A stretch of 22,349 nucleotides of DNA from Acidobacteriota bacterium (lineage in GTDB: Bacteria > Acidobacteriota > Polarisedimenticolia > QHYA01): positions 1 through 22,349 of the forward strand of contig QHYA01000163.1 in the NCBI GenBank assembly GCA_003223995.1, given 5' to 3'. This document shows, piece by piece, positions 1 to 6,708 of the stretch (position 1 is the stretch's first letter; every line of letters starts with the position of its first letter). The notes beneath the pieces were generated by a model. It ran no database searches, was not told where the DNA came from, and worked only from the letters and a program-made list of their open reading frames with translations. Position numbers and translations under genes: made by a program.

Positions 1-525
1 GTGCTGCTTGCCGACGCGGCTCTCGGTCTGCCGGACTTCCGCGCTGCAGAGCGAACCTATCAGTTGCTGACGCAGGTGTCAGGAAGGGCCGGTCGGGGTG
101 AGGGGCTGGGGGAGGTGATCATCCAGACGGTCCGCCCGGAGCACTACGCCATCGCGACTGCCGCCGCCCATGACGAGAAGGGGTTTTACGAAAGAGAGCT
201 GCGCGCACGCCGCGCGCTGCGCTACCCGCCGTTCCATGTCCTCGCCCAGGTGCTGTCTCGAGCGTCGAAGCCGGACAAGGCCTCCTTGATCGCGCGCCGG
301 GCCGCGGAGGCCCTCAGGCGTCACGGGGGCGGACGCGTGCAAGTCCTCGGTCCGGCCCCGGCTCCCATCGCGCGGTTGAAAGGTCGCTACCGCATGCAAC
401 TCATCGCCCGAGCTGTCTCGCGCCGGCGCCTCGGTGCGGCCCTCCGCGGGATGCTCTCCGAGGCGGAGTCGGAAGGATATCACCGCGATCTGGTCATCGA
501 CGTCGATCCCGTCTCGCTGATGTGA
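1..525 (+). CDS. priA: Primosomal replication-restart helicase PriA, C-terminal part (5' end outside window)
   Basis: PriA is the 3'-to-5' superfamily 2 DNA helicase that recognises stalled forks and reloads the replisome. Only the last 174 residues are present. The segment ADAALGLPDFRAAERTYQLL followed by TQVSGRAGRG (residues 24-33) is the PriA form of helicase motif VI with its arginine fingers. The following region, including ELRARRALRYPPF near residue 65 and LGPAPAPIARLKGRYR near 119, is the conserved PriA C-terminal domain. The frame is open at base 1, so the GTG there is most likely an internal valine codon and not the start. The zinc-binding and Walker motifs would lie upstream of the window. 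The gene ends convergently with selD, leaving a 48-base gap with no evident terminator. Family recognition is confident. Confidence 0.95.
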   Translation: MLLADAALGLPDFRAAERTYQLLTQVSGRAGRGEGLGEVIIQTVRPEHYAIATAAAHDEKGFYERELRARRALRYPPFHVLAQVLSRASKPDKASLIARRAAEALRRHGGGRVQVLGPAPAPIARLKGRYRMQLIARAVSRRRLGAALRGMLSEAESEGYHRDLVIDVDPVSLM

Positions 526-573
526 CGGTGGCGCGCCTGTGGTGGGGTGACGGGAAGAGCTGACGGCGAGTCC

Positions 574-1629
574 TCAGCGCCTGATGAAGATGAGAGGTCG
601 GTCTGAGGGAAGGACCTCGCCGACGATGGCCGTTTCGGTGTCGCCGGCGGCGCGCATCTCGCGCACGCAGCCTTCGGCCCTGTCGGCGGGGAGGGAAATG
701 AGCAACCCGCCCGAGGTCTGCGGGTCGAACAGCAGGGTCTCCTCCTCCGGGCGAAAAGGGTCCTGGATCTCCAGCGAGCCGGCGACGAGCTCGCGGTTCA
801 GGGCGGTGTTGGCGGTCTTGACTCCTTCGGCGATCAGCGCCAGGGCCTCTTCGTAACGCGGGATGGAGCCGTAGCGGAAGAGCAGTCCGACCCCGCTCGC
901 CCTGGCCATCTCGAAGGCATGACCGGCCAGGCCGAAGCCGGTGATGTCGGTCGCGGCGCGGGCGCCGTGCTCGGAAGCGATGCGACCGGCCCTGTCGTTC
1001 AGCGAGACCATCCAGCGGATTGCCTTCTCGGCCGTGCCGTCGCGGACGAGGTTCTTCCGGAGCCCTCCGATGATTGCTCCGGTCCCGATCGGCTTGGTCA
1101 GGATCAGGCGGTCTCCCGGCTTCGCTCCGGCATTGGTCAGGATCCTGTCGGGGTGCACGATCCCCGTCACCGAGAGGCCGAACTTCATCTCCTCGTCGTG
1201 GACGGAGTGGCCACCGACAAGCACCGCCTTCGCCGCCTCGACCCGCTCCATCGCCCCCTCCAGGATGCGGGCCAGATCCCGCTTCGTGACCCCTTCGTGG
1301 GGGAAGCAGCAGATGTTCAGTGCGGTCAGAGGCCGCCCGCCCATGGCGTACACGTCGGAGAGGGCGTTGGCAGCGGCGATCTGTCCGAAGACGTACGGAT
1401 CGTCCACGACGGGCGTGATGAAGTCGACCGTCTGGACGAGCGCGAGGTCGTCGGCGAGCCGGTACACACCAGCATCGTCCGCCGTGTCGAATCCCACCAG
1501 AAGGTTGGGGTCCTTCTTACCGGCGCGAAGGTGCCCCACGATCTCCTGCAAGTCCACCGGACTCAGCTTGGCCGCTCAACCGCCGCAGTGGGCGAATTGG
1601 GTCAGCCGAGCGCTTTCACTGGCGCTCAC
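574..1629 (-). CDS. selD: Selenide, water dikinase SelD, itself a selenoprotein (Sec18 encoded by in-frame TGA)
   Basis: SelD makes selenophosphate from selenide and ATP, the selenium donor for Sec-tRNA and selenouridine. The 327 residues after the GTG at 1557 align throughout with SelD (DPNLLVGFDTADDAGVY, DPQTSGGLL) but lack the catalytic N-terminus. Reading the same frame upstream through one TGA (1578-1576) gives LTQFAHCGGUAAKLSP, the SelD active-site loop. U18 sits at the catalytic Cys/Sec position (Cys17 of E. coli) and K21 at the essential Lys. I start at GTG 1629: AAGGAGG lies 10 nt upstream and an in-frame TGA sits two codons before the GTG. The full product is 351 residues, the usual SelD length. 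A SECIS-like hairpin follows the TGA. Default gene callers would start at 1557 and lose the active site. The gene is divergent from aroDE with its own promoter. Family assignment is very sure; the Sec reading is strongly supported by frame, motif and hairpin but not proven. Confidence 0.93.
1549..1565 (-). promoter_or_regulatory. Bacterial SECIS-like hairpin directing selenocysteine insertion in selD
   Basis: In the selD transcript, 10 nt after the UGA, a 7-bp stem forms: UGAGUCC pairs with GGACUUG (two G-U wobbles) around the apical loop GGU. The loop begins 17 nt after the UGA. Known bacterial SECIS elements recognised by SelB lie inside the coding region, with the apical loop roughly 16-37 nt after the UGA and a G among the first loop bases. 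Both conditions hold here. The stem is short and the loop small, so the exact fold is inferred. Confidence 0.7.
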
Positions 1630-1654
1630 GCTTCATCATCCTCCTTGTTGGGCC

Positions 1655-1683
1655 ATGCTACGCTGGCCCCGGGAGAGCGTCAA
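1655..1683 (-). promoter_or_regulatory. Sigma-70-type promoter of selD
   Basis: Reading on the minus strand, TTGACG (1683-1678) and TAGCAT (1660-1655) are separated by exactly 17 nt. This predicts a transcript start about 20 nt before the GTG at 1629 and leaves room for the AAGGAGG ribosome binding site. It lies in the 86-base divergent region shared with aroDE. No equally good promoter is visible for aroDE. Confidence 0.6.
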
Positions 1684-1715
1684 CGAGCGGCCGGAAGAGT
1701 GCCGAGGGGCGAAGA

Positions 1716-3236
1716 GTGCGCCGCGACGAGCGAGATCCTCCGCCAAGACTGATCGCGTCAGTGCTGCCCGAGAGCTCCGAGCAAGCCCGGCAGGACATCG
1801 AGAGGGCGGCCGCTGCCGGCGCCGATTCGGTCGAGCTGAGGCTGGACGCCTCCCCCTCCGATCCGCCCCTCGCCCTGCTGGAGCATGCTCGACGCCTTGG
1901 TCTGCTGACCATCGCCACGTGCAGGAGAGTCTCCGACGGCGGCGCCTTCGCGGGAGGCGAGCGGGAGCGGCTCTCTCTTCTGGAGCGCGCCGGCAGCCTC
2001 GCGGATTTCATCGACATCGAGGCGGACAGCGGAGCCCTCGAGAGGCTCACACATTCCATGTCCCGGGCCCGCCTGATCGCGTCTCACCACGATCTCTCCG
2101 GCACTCCGGCGGATCTGGAACCGCTCGTGCGGCGCCTCAGGAGCGTCCCGGGAGCCGCTCTGATCAAGATCGTGACCGCCGCTCGCGACCTTCGCGACAA
2201 CCTGACCCACAGGAACCTGTTGCGCCGGATCCGGGGCAAGAACGCTCGGGATCTGATCTCCTTCGCGATGGGTCAGAAGGGGGTCCCTTCCCGCATCCTG
2301 GCTCTTGCCTGGGGCTCGGCCGCGGGCTACTTCGCTGCCAGCGAGTTGCGCCCCGCCGCTGCGGGGCAGATCGGGCTGCGCCAGGCGATCGAGACTTTCG
2401 ATGTAGGGGAGATCGGTGGGAGGACGAGGCTTTTCGGGATCGTCGGTTTTCCCGTGGCGCACTCCCTGTCGCCTGCCATCCACAACGCAGCCTTTCGATC
2501 GACGGGAACAGATGCACGCTACTTGCCCTTCGAGGCGGAGAAGCTGGAGGAATTCGTTCCGCTCGTCCGGGAGCTTCCGCTCGCCGGCTTTTCCGTGACG
2601 GCCCCTCACAAGGTTGCGGCCGCCCGCGCCATGGACGAGCTGGACGGGGCGGCGAGCGCCATCGGGGCCGTGAACACCGCCCTGGCCCGCGAGGGGCGGC
2701 TCATAGGCTTCAACACCGACGCGGAGGGGGGGATGGCGCCCCTCCTCCGGCGGATGCCGGTGCGGGGTTCGCGGGTGCTTCTCCTCGGGGCCGGAGGGGC
2801 GGCGCGCGCGTTCGCCTACGGCCTCGCAGACGAAGGGGCGCGGGTCTTGATCTGCAACCGGACGCCGGAGAGCGCGGAGGATCTGGCGCACGAGACCGGC
2901 GCGCAGGCGGTCAGGCGGGACGAGCTCGCGCAGCTCTCCTACGAGATCCTTATCAATGCCACACCCGCCGGAATCGAGGATCCGGAGGAGCTTCCGCTTT
3001 CGGCCGAAGCCATCAGGGGAAGGCTCGTCTACGACCTGGTCTACCGGAGGGGCGAACAGACACGCCTGCTTCGTGAAGCCGCTGCTCGCGGTATCGCGGT
3101 GCTTGACGGCCGCGAGATGCTCCTCGAGCAGGCGCTGCTCCAGTTCCGCATCTGGCTGGGGCCCGACCCGCCCGCCCTGGCCCGCGCTCGCGAGGCCATG
3201 GAGCAGGCATTGGGGCTCGCTTCGAGGCAGGACTGA
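1716..3236 (+). CDS. aroDE: Bifunctional 3-dehydroquinate dehydratase (type I) / shikimate 5-dehydrogenase
   Basis: This single 506-residue chain would catalyse two consecutive shikimate-pathway steps, 3-dehydroquinate to 3-dehydroshikimate to shikimate (NADPH). Residues about 11-225 are a type I dehydroquinase: VELRLDAS (39-46) carries the substrate-binding Glu and Arg, SHHD (123-126) the catalytic His, and ALIKIVTAA the Schiff-base Lys151. Residues about 236-500 are AroE: GFPVAHSLSP (244-253), TAPHK with catalytic Lys299, GFNTD with Asp335, the NADP-binding GAGGAARA (358-365), NRT (381-383) and INATPAGI (413-420). All key residues are present. The start is GTG 1716 with GAGGGG upstream. Fused AroD-AroE is the standard plant arrangement and is also known in some bacteria such as Chlamydia; most bacteria encode the two separately. 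It faces away from selD. Long ORFs on both strands here are GC-driven shadows. Confidence 0.95.
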   Translation: MRRDERDPPPRLIASVLPESSEQARQDIERAAAAGADSVELRLDASPSDPPLALLEHARRLGLLTIATCRRVSDGGAFAGGERERLSLLERAGSLADFIDIEADSGALERLTHSMSRARLIASHHDLSGTPADLEPLVRRLRSVPGAALIKIVTAARDLRDNLTHRNLLRRIRGKNARDLISFAMGQKGVPSRILALAWGSAAGYFAASELRPAAAGQIGLRQAIETFDVGEIGGRTRLFGIVGFPVAHSLSPAIHNAAFRSTGTDARYLPFEAEKLEEFVPLVRELPLAGFSVTAPHKVAAARAMDELDGAASAIGAVNTALAREGRLIGFNTDAEGGMAPLLRRMPVRGSRVLLLGAGGAARAFAYGLADEGARVLICNRTPESAEDLAHETGAQAVRRDELAQLSYEILINATPAGIEDPEELPLSAEAIRGRLVYDLVYRRGEQTRLLREAAARGIAVLDGREMLLEQALLQFRIWLGPDPPALARAREAMEQALGLASRQD

Positions 3237-3290
3237 AGCGCGTTCACCCCCAGTCCTTTCTCCGCTCTGGGGCCCTCCATCGAGAGCGCT
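3237..3290 (+). terminator. Nested inverted repeats after aroDE, possible terminator without U-tract
   Basis: Immediately after the aroDE stop, CCCCAG (3248-3253) can pair with CTGGGG (3267-3272) across a 13-nt loop. An outer AGCGC (3237-3241) can pair with GCGCT (3286-3290). There is no run of T after either stem, so intrinsic termination is uncertain. The element also borders the -35 box of the antitoxin gene. Confidence 0.3.
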
Positions 3291-3326
3291 TGAAAACATG
3301 ACCAGATATGACTATCTTGTAGTCAT
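3290..3326 (+). promoter_or_regulatory. Promoter and operator palindrome of the toxin-antitoxin operon, ending at the start codon
   Basis: TTGAAA (3290-3295) and TATCTT (3313-3318) are spaced by exactly 17 nt. Overlapping the -10 and the ATG is a perfect 7-bp inverted repeat, ATGACTA (3308-3314) and TAGTCAT (3320-3326), around a 5-nt centre. Antitoxins of this type bind such palindromes to repress their own operon. The predicted transcript start coincides with the ATG at 3325, and no Shine-Dalgarno precedes it. Confidence 0.65.
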
Positions 3327-3588
3327 GAAGAGCGTCCGAATCGCTGAACTGAAGGCCCGGCTGAGCGAGTATCTACGCAAGGTGCGGCAAGGTCAGGTCC
3401 TGACCGTCATGGACCGGGACACTCCGATCGCGCGATTGATCCCCTGCGGATCGAACGCGCAGGCCCTGACCATCCGCCGGCCTGCGCGGACATCGCCCCC
3501 GCTCCACCGAGTGCCGCTTCCCCCTCCGCTGAAGATCGAGATCGACGTCGTCGATCTGCTTCTGGAAGAGCGGCAGGCCGAGCGGTGA
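3325..3588 (+). CDS. Phd/YefM-type antitoxin
   Basis: The 87-residue antitoxin should bind and neutralise the PIN toxin encoded immediately downstream and repress the operon. The N-terminal part, MKSVRIAELKARLSEYLRKV then RQGQVLTVMDRDTPIARLIP, is the DNA-binding dimerisation fold of Phd/YefM proteins, a helix-strand pattern ending in the typical P-I-A-R-L-I-P. Residues 45-87 are Pro/Arg-rich and then acidic (DVVDLLLEERQAER), as expected for the flexible toxin-wrapping tail. I chose ATG 3325 over an in-frame ATG at 3298 and one further upstream, because the conserved domain begins there and the promoter lies between. Its stop overlaps the toxin start (GTGA at 3585-3588), implying translational coupling. 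Family confident; exact toxin pairing inferred from adjacency. Confidence 0.88.
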   Translation: MKSVRIAELKARLSEYLRKVRQGQVLTVMDRDTPIARLIPCGSNAQALTIRRPARTSPPLHRVPLPPPLKIEIDVVDLLLEERQAER

Positions 3589-4001
3589 TCGCGTATCTCG
3601 ACTCCTCTGTTCTCCTACGGATGGTGCTTGGCCAGAAGGACAGGCTGCGGCAGTGGCGGGAGGTCCGGCAAGGTGTGGCGAGCTCTCTAGTCGAGGTCGA
3701 GTGCCTCAGGACGCTGGATCGGTTGCGGTTGTATCAGGGGATCGGTCATGAGGCGATCGCCGTCCGCCGGGGGGCGATCTTCCGGCTCCTCGAGGGGATG
3801 GAACTCGTCGAGCCGACCAGACCCGTGCTGGCGCGCGCATCCCAGCCGTTCCCGACACCGCTCGGGACGCTCGACGCGATACATCTTGCCACTGCCCTGC
3901 TGTGGAGAGAGGGGCAAGACCGAGAGCTGGTCATGGCCACTCATGATGCTGCCCTTGGGATGGCGGCTCGCGCCAGCGGATTCGACGTTGTCGGGACGTG
4001 A
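3585..4001 (+). CDS. vapC: PIN-domain ribonuclease toxin (VapC family)
   Basis: The 138-residue PIN-domain protein is likely a Mg2+-dependent RNase toxin held inactive by the upstream antitoxin. The acidic residues of the PIN active site are visible: Asp6 in YLDSS, Glu37 or Glu39 in VEVE, Asp97 in LDAIHLATAL, and Asp121 in ATHDAALG. Length is typical of VapC. The GTG start lies inside the antitoxin stop, so the two are read from one mRNA. The pair sits between aroDE and a lipoprotein gene with no integration signature. A second, broken PIN gene lies at 10140-10397. Target RNA cannot be read from sequence; many VapC toxins cut tRNA or the sarcin-ricin loop. Confidence 0.9.
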   Translation: MIAYLDSSVLLRMVLGQKDRLRQWREVRQGVASSLVEVECLRTLDRLRLYQGIGHEAIAVRRGAIFRLLEGMELVEPTRPVLARASQPFPTPLGTLDAIHLATALLWREGQDRELVMATHDAALGMAARASGFDVVGT

Positions 4002-4094
4002 GATCCTGGCTGCGAGTCGCCCTCGGCACGGGAGCGTCCCTGAGCCCGCATTGGGCATTTGGGGGCAGCCGACCCGAGCTTTCGCGTTTGGGCC

Positions 4095-4100
4095 TACAAT
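4095..4100 (+). promoter_or_regulatory. Possible -10 box before the lipoprotein gene
   Basis: TACAAT matches the sigma-70 -10 consensus at five of six positions and lies 55 nt before the ATG at 4156, in the 154-base gap after vapC. No convincing -35 box is found at the right spacing, so this is weak. Confidence 0.35.
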
Positions 4101-4155
4101 CCATCTGGTGGGGGAAAAGCGTCTCGTGGATGGCGCGGGCATCCGGAGGCTTGAG

Positions 4156-4755
4156 ATGAAGAGAGTCGCAAAGGCGCTCGCACTGATAGTCCCGCTTGCT
4201 CTCTCGGCCGCCTGCGCGCACACGGGCGCGGATCCTCGCAAGTATGCGGGTCTCGACAGAAGGCTGGATCCGTTCACCTACATCGAGGAGGGGAAGCTCG
4301 TCGCGCTGGCAGTGAACACGCAAGCGACGCGCTATCGGGAGAAGGAGTCCTACATACCGCTCGCCGTCGGCATAGCCAACAAGGGGAAGAAGACGATCCG
4401 CGTCGATCGCGAATCGTTCATCCTTTACGATGAGACGGGGAAGCGCTACCCGATGGTCCCTTTCTCCGAGGTCAACCAACGCTACGAGAGATCCCCGAGC
4501 GACAGGCAGTTCACGACTTTCTTCGAGATCTGGAACGCGAAGTGGCCCGTCTACACACCCGTCCCGAGCGACTTCTTCCCGCTGCGGACGGCGCGCATCG
4601 TCCAGGAGTTCATCGAGCTGCCCCCCTTCCATTACACGGCGGAATACCTCTACTTCCCTCATCCGGAAGACGGCCTCGTCAATCACCGCTTCGAGCTTCA
4701 CGTCAACATCAAGCCGCTCGAGGAGCCCGTCTTCGTGAAGTTCCTGGTGGACTAG
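4156..4755 (+). CDS. Putative outer-membrane or periplasmic lipoprotein of unknown function
   Basis: I do not recognise this 199-residue protein. It begins with a lipoprotein-type signal: Lys/Arg at residues 2-6, a hydrophobic stretch to residue 19, then Cys20 in ALSAAC followed by AHTG. The lipobox is imperfect because Ser, not Leu, is at -3. The mature part has alternating strand patterns such as LVALAVNTQA, YIPLAVGIANKGKKTIRVDR and SFILYDETGKRYPM. That resembles a small immunoglobulin-like fold with extra loops, and the protein ends in VFVKFLVD. The start is ATG 4156 with GGAGG 6 nt upstream; a longer open frame upstream lacks coding character. It stands alone between vapC and trpF. Lipoprotein nature is likely, role unknown. 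Confidence 0.75.
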   Translation: MKRVAKALALIVPLALSAACAHTGADPRKYAGLDRRLDPFTYIEEGKLVALAVNTQATRYREKESYIPLAVGIANKGKKTIRVDRESFILYDETGKRYPMVPFSEVNQRYERSPSDRQFTTFFEIWNAKWPVYTPVPSDFFPLRTARIVQEFIELPPFHYTAEYLYFPHPEDGLVNHRFELHVNIKPLEEPVFVKFLVD

Positions 4756-4862
4756 AACTGAGGGCAGTGCCTGGAGGTCACAGCCCCCACGCCGGAAGGG
4801 CTGATCACGGGCCCTGCCGCATCGACGCTGGTCGTGAGTCCCGCCGGAAGAACATGACCTGA

Positions 4863-4879
4863 CGGCCCTTCTCGGGCCG
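4863..4879 (+). repeat. Hairpin in the trpF leader
   Basis: CGGCCC (4863-4868) and GGGCCG (4874-4879) form a perfect 6-bp stem with loop TTCTC, ending 10 nt before the trpF ATG. It could influence ribosome access. There is no U-tract, no leader peptide with tandem Trp codons and no evident T-box, so a regulatory role is only possible. Confidence 0.3.
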
Positions 4880-4889
4880 GGTATGGAGC

Positions 4890-5537
4890 ATGAGGGTCAA
4901 GATCAAGGTCTGCGGCATCACCGACGAGCGGGACGCCATCGAGGCCGTCTATCTCGGCGTAGATGCCCTTGGCTTCGTCTTCTCGCCGGGATCCCCGAGA
5001 ACCGTCACGGCCCGGCAGGCCGCGGCGATCTCCTCGAAGCTTCCCCCCTTCGTTGCCCGGGTCGGTGTGTTCTCGGACGAGAAGCCGCAGGCGATCGTCG
5101 AGACGGCTGACAGCGCGAGGCTCACCGCCGTCCAGCTCCACGGCGATGAGCCGCCTGCCGCCTGCCGCTGCCTCCCGCTCCCTTGGTACAAGACGTTCCG
5201 AATGACCCCGGGCTTCGCCCTCGAGCGGCTGTCCGACTACGCGTGCACGGCGTACCTCATCGAAGGGGACCCCGGGGAGCGCGGCAGCGGAGCCAGCCCG
5301 CGGGCGGACTGGGACCTCGCGCGCGCCGCCAGCCGATACGGGCGGGTGATCCTCTCCGGAGGCCTGACAGCCTCCAATGTCGGGCGGGCGATCGAGCACG
5401 TCCGGCCCTATGCCGTGAACGTCTCCGGCGGCGTCGAGTTCCGCCCCGGAGTGAAGGACATCGAGCAGCTCGAGCTGTTCGTCGCGGCGGTCCGGCGCAC
5501 CGAGCAGAGCTTGGCCCTCCGGGAGCAGGATCGATGA
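4890..5537 (+). CDS. trpF: Phosphoribosylanthranilate isomerase
   Basis: TrpF converts N-(5-phosphoribosyl)anthranilate to CdRP in tryptophan synthesis. The 215-residue protein is a full (beta/alpha)8 barrel. KVCGIT (6-11) holds the catalytic Cys8, VQLHGDE (81-87) is the family signature, and ILSGGLTASNVGRAI (154-168) and VSGGVE..PGVKD (178-190) form the phosphate-binding end. Two positions deviate. The general-acid Asp of the usual LxD strand before the G-rich loop appears as Glu125 in YLIEGD, and the usual DVSSGVE reads NVSGGVE (Asn177, Gly180). Asp127, two residues on, might substitute. The start ATG 4890 is preceded only by a weak GGAG. Other trp genes are not in the window. Family assignment is sure; full activity is probable but the substitutions deserve a test. 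Confidence 0.93.
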   Translation: MRVKIKVCGITDERDAIEAVYLGVDALGFVFSPGSPRTVTARQAAAISSKLPPFVARVGVFSDEKPQAIVETADSARLTAVQLHGDEPPAACRCLPLPWYKTFRMTPGFALERLSDYACTAYLIEGDPGERGSGASPRADWDLARAASRYGRVILSGGLTASNVGRAIEHVRPYAVNVSGGVEFRPGVKDIEQLELFVAAVRRTEQSLALREQDR

Positions 5538-5615
5538 CCGTTCGGGACGGCCGCAATCGACGGCATTCGCCGCGGCTGGCCGCCACCGGAGCCAGGGGGG
5601 CCCAGGAGGAACACG

Positions 5616-5636
5616 GGCTGGCGTTGGAGGCCAGCC
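5616..5636 (+). repeat. Inverted repeat in the aroF leader
   Basis: GGCTGGC (5616-5622) and GCCAGCC (5630-5636) form a perfect 7-bp stem with a 7-nt loop, 36 nt before the aroF ATG and just ahead of its GGAGG ribosome binding site. It is not followed by a T-run. It may be a leader structure or chance in GC-rich DNA. Confidence 0.3.
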
Positions 5637-5672
5637 GGAGGTAGCCTTTCACCCGCGGAGGAGAGCGATCCG

Positions 5673-6695
5673 ATGCTCATCGTGATGAACGAGACGGCAG
5701 GCCAGGCCCAGATCCAGAAGGTCATGGACCTGCTGAAGCGGCGTGGTCTCGAGGGACGCCGCTCCACGGACCTCGCCCGAACGGTCATCGCCGTGACCGG
5801 GGAGACGGGCTCTCTCGATCCGCGGGAGCTCCGCGCGATGGACGCCGTGCAGGAGGTCGTTCGTATTTCGGAGCCCTACCGGCTTGCGGGACGGTCTTTC
5901 CGGCCCGATGGCACGGAGGTCGATCTCGGCGGTGGTGTCTCGATCGGCGGGAAGGCAATTGTGCTCATGGCCGGCCCCTGCGCGGTGGAAGGGCCGGAGC
6001 AGATCGAGCGGATCGCGGGCGCCATCGCACGCTGCGGGGCGTGGGTTCTTCGTGGAGGGGCCTTCAAGCCGCGCACCTCCCCGTACTCCTTCCAGGGTCT
6101 CGGCGAGGAAGGGCTGCGGCTGTTACGGGATGCCGCCGGACGGCACCGGCTGAGGGTCGTCTCGGAAGTGATGGACGCCGGACAAGTCGGTCTCGTCTCG
6201 GAGTACGTGGATCTGCTCCAGGTCGGCACCCGGAACATGCAGAACTTCTCGCTCCTGAAGGAGCTGGGCCGCTGCCGGCTCCCCGTCCTTCTCAAGCGCG
6301 GCCTGTCGGCGACTCTCGAGGAGTGGCTCCTGGCGGCCGAGTACATCATGGCGGGAGGCAACGAGAAAGTGGTCCTGTGCGAGAGGGGGATCAGGACCTT
6401 CGACAACGCCACGCGCAACACGCTGGATCTTGCCGCCGTCCCGGCCCTCAGAAAGATGTCCCACCTGCCCGTCGTCGTGGACCCGTCTCACGGGACGGGC
6501 CAGCGGGACGGGGTCGTTCCGATGGCGCGAGCGGCTGTCGCGGCGGGGGCGGACGGGCTGCTGATCGAGGTTCACGACGCCCCGGAGATGGCGCTGTCGG
6601 ACGGCGCGCAGTCGATCACCCCCGAGCAGTTCAGCGAGCTGGTCAGGCAGCTGCGCGTGATCGCGCCCGCCGTGGGCCGCACCGTGGCGGGCTAG
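5673..6695 (+). CDS. aroF: 3-deoxy-7-phosphoheptulonate (DAHP) synthase, type I-beta with N-terminal regulatory domain
   Basis: This enzyme condenses PEP and erythrose 4-phosphate, the first step of the shikimate pathway. It has 340 residues. Residues 1-70 are a ferredoxin-like domain (MLIVMN...AQIQKVMDLL), the feedback-binding module known from Thermotoga-type DAHP synthases. The barrel follows with AGPCAVE (metal ligand Cys103), RGGAFKPRTSPYSFQG (127-142), VSEVMD (163-168), QVGTRNMQN (183-191), KRG (208-210), DPSHGTG (270-276, metal ligand His273) and IEVHD (298-302, Glu299). No chorismate mutase domain is present. The start ATG 5673 follows GGAGG. The downstream small ORF begins 13 nt after its stop and is probably cotranscribed. 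With AroDE and TrpF nearby, regulation by Tyr or Phe is likely from family knowledge, not seen directly. Confidence 0.96.
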   Translation: MLIVMNETAGQAQIQKVMDLLKRRGLEGRRSTDLARTVIAVTGETGSLDPRELRAMDAVQEVVRISEPYRLAGRSFRPDGTEVDLGGGVSIGGKAIVLMAGPCAVEGPEQIERIAGAIARCGAWVLRGGAFKPRTSPYSFQGLGEEGLRLLRDAAGRHRLRVVSEVMDAGQVGLVSEYVDLLQVGTRNMQNFSLLKELGRCRLPVLLKRGLSATLEEWLLAAEYIMAGGNEKVVLCERGIRTFDNATRNTLDLAAVPALRKMSHLPVVVDPSHGTGQRDGVVPMARAAVAAGADGLLIEVHDAPEMALSDGAQSITPEQFSELVRQLRVIAPAVGRTVAG

Positions 6696-6708
6696 GGGAG
6701 CAAGAACG

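Noticed and set aside
526..573. Possible bidirectional terminator between priA and selD
   Set aside because: No stem followed by a T-run on either strand is visible in the 48 bases.
941..3076. A 711-codon plus-strand ORF across selD and aroDE, and a 513-codon minus-strand ORF at 1758-3299
   Set aside because: Both overlap well-supported enzyme genes in other frames or strands, have Arg/Pro/Ser-rich nonsense composition and no motif; they are open only because of high GC.
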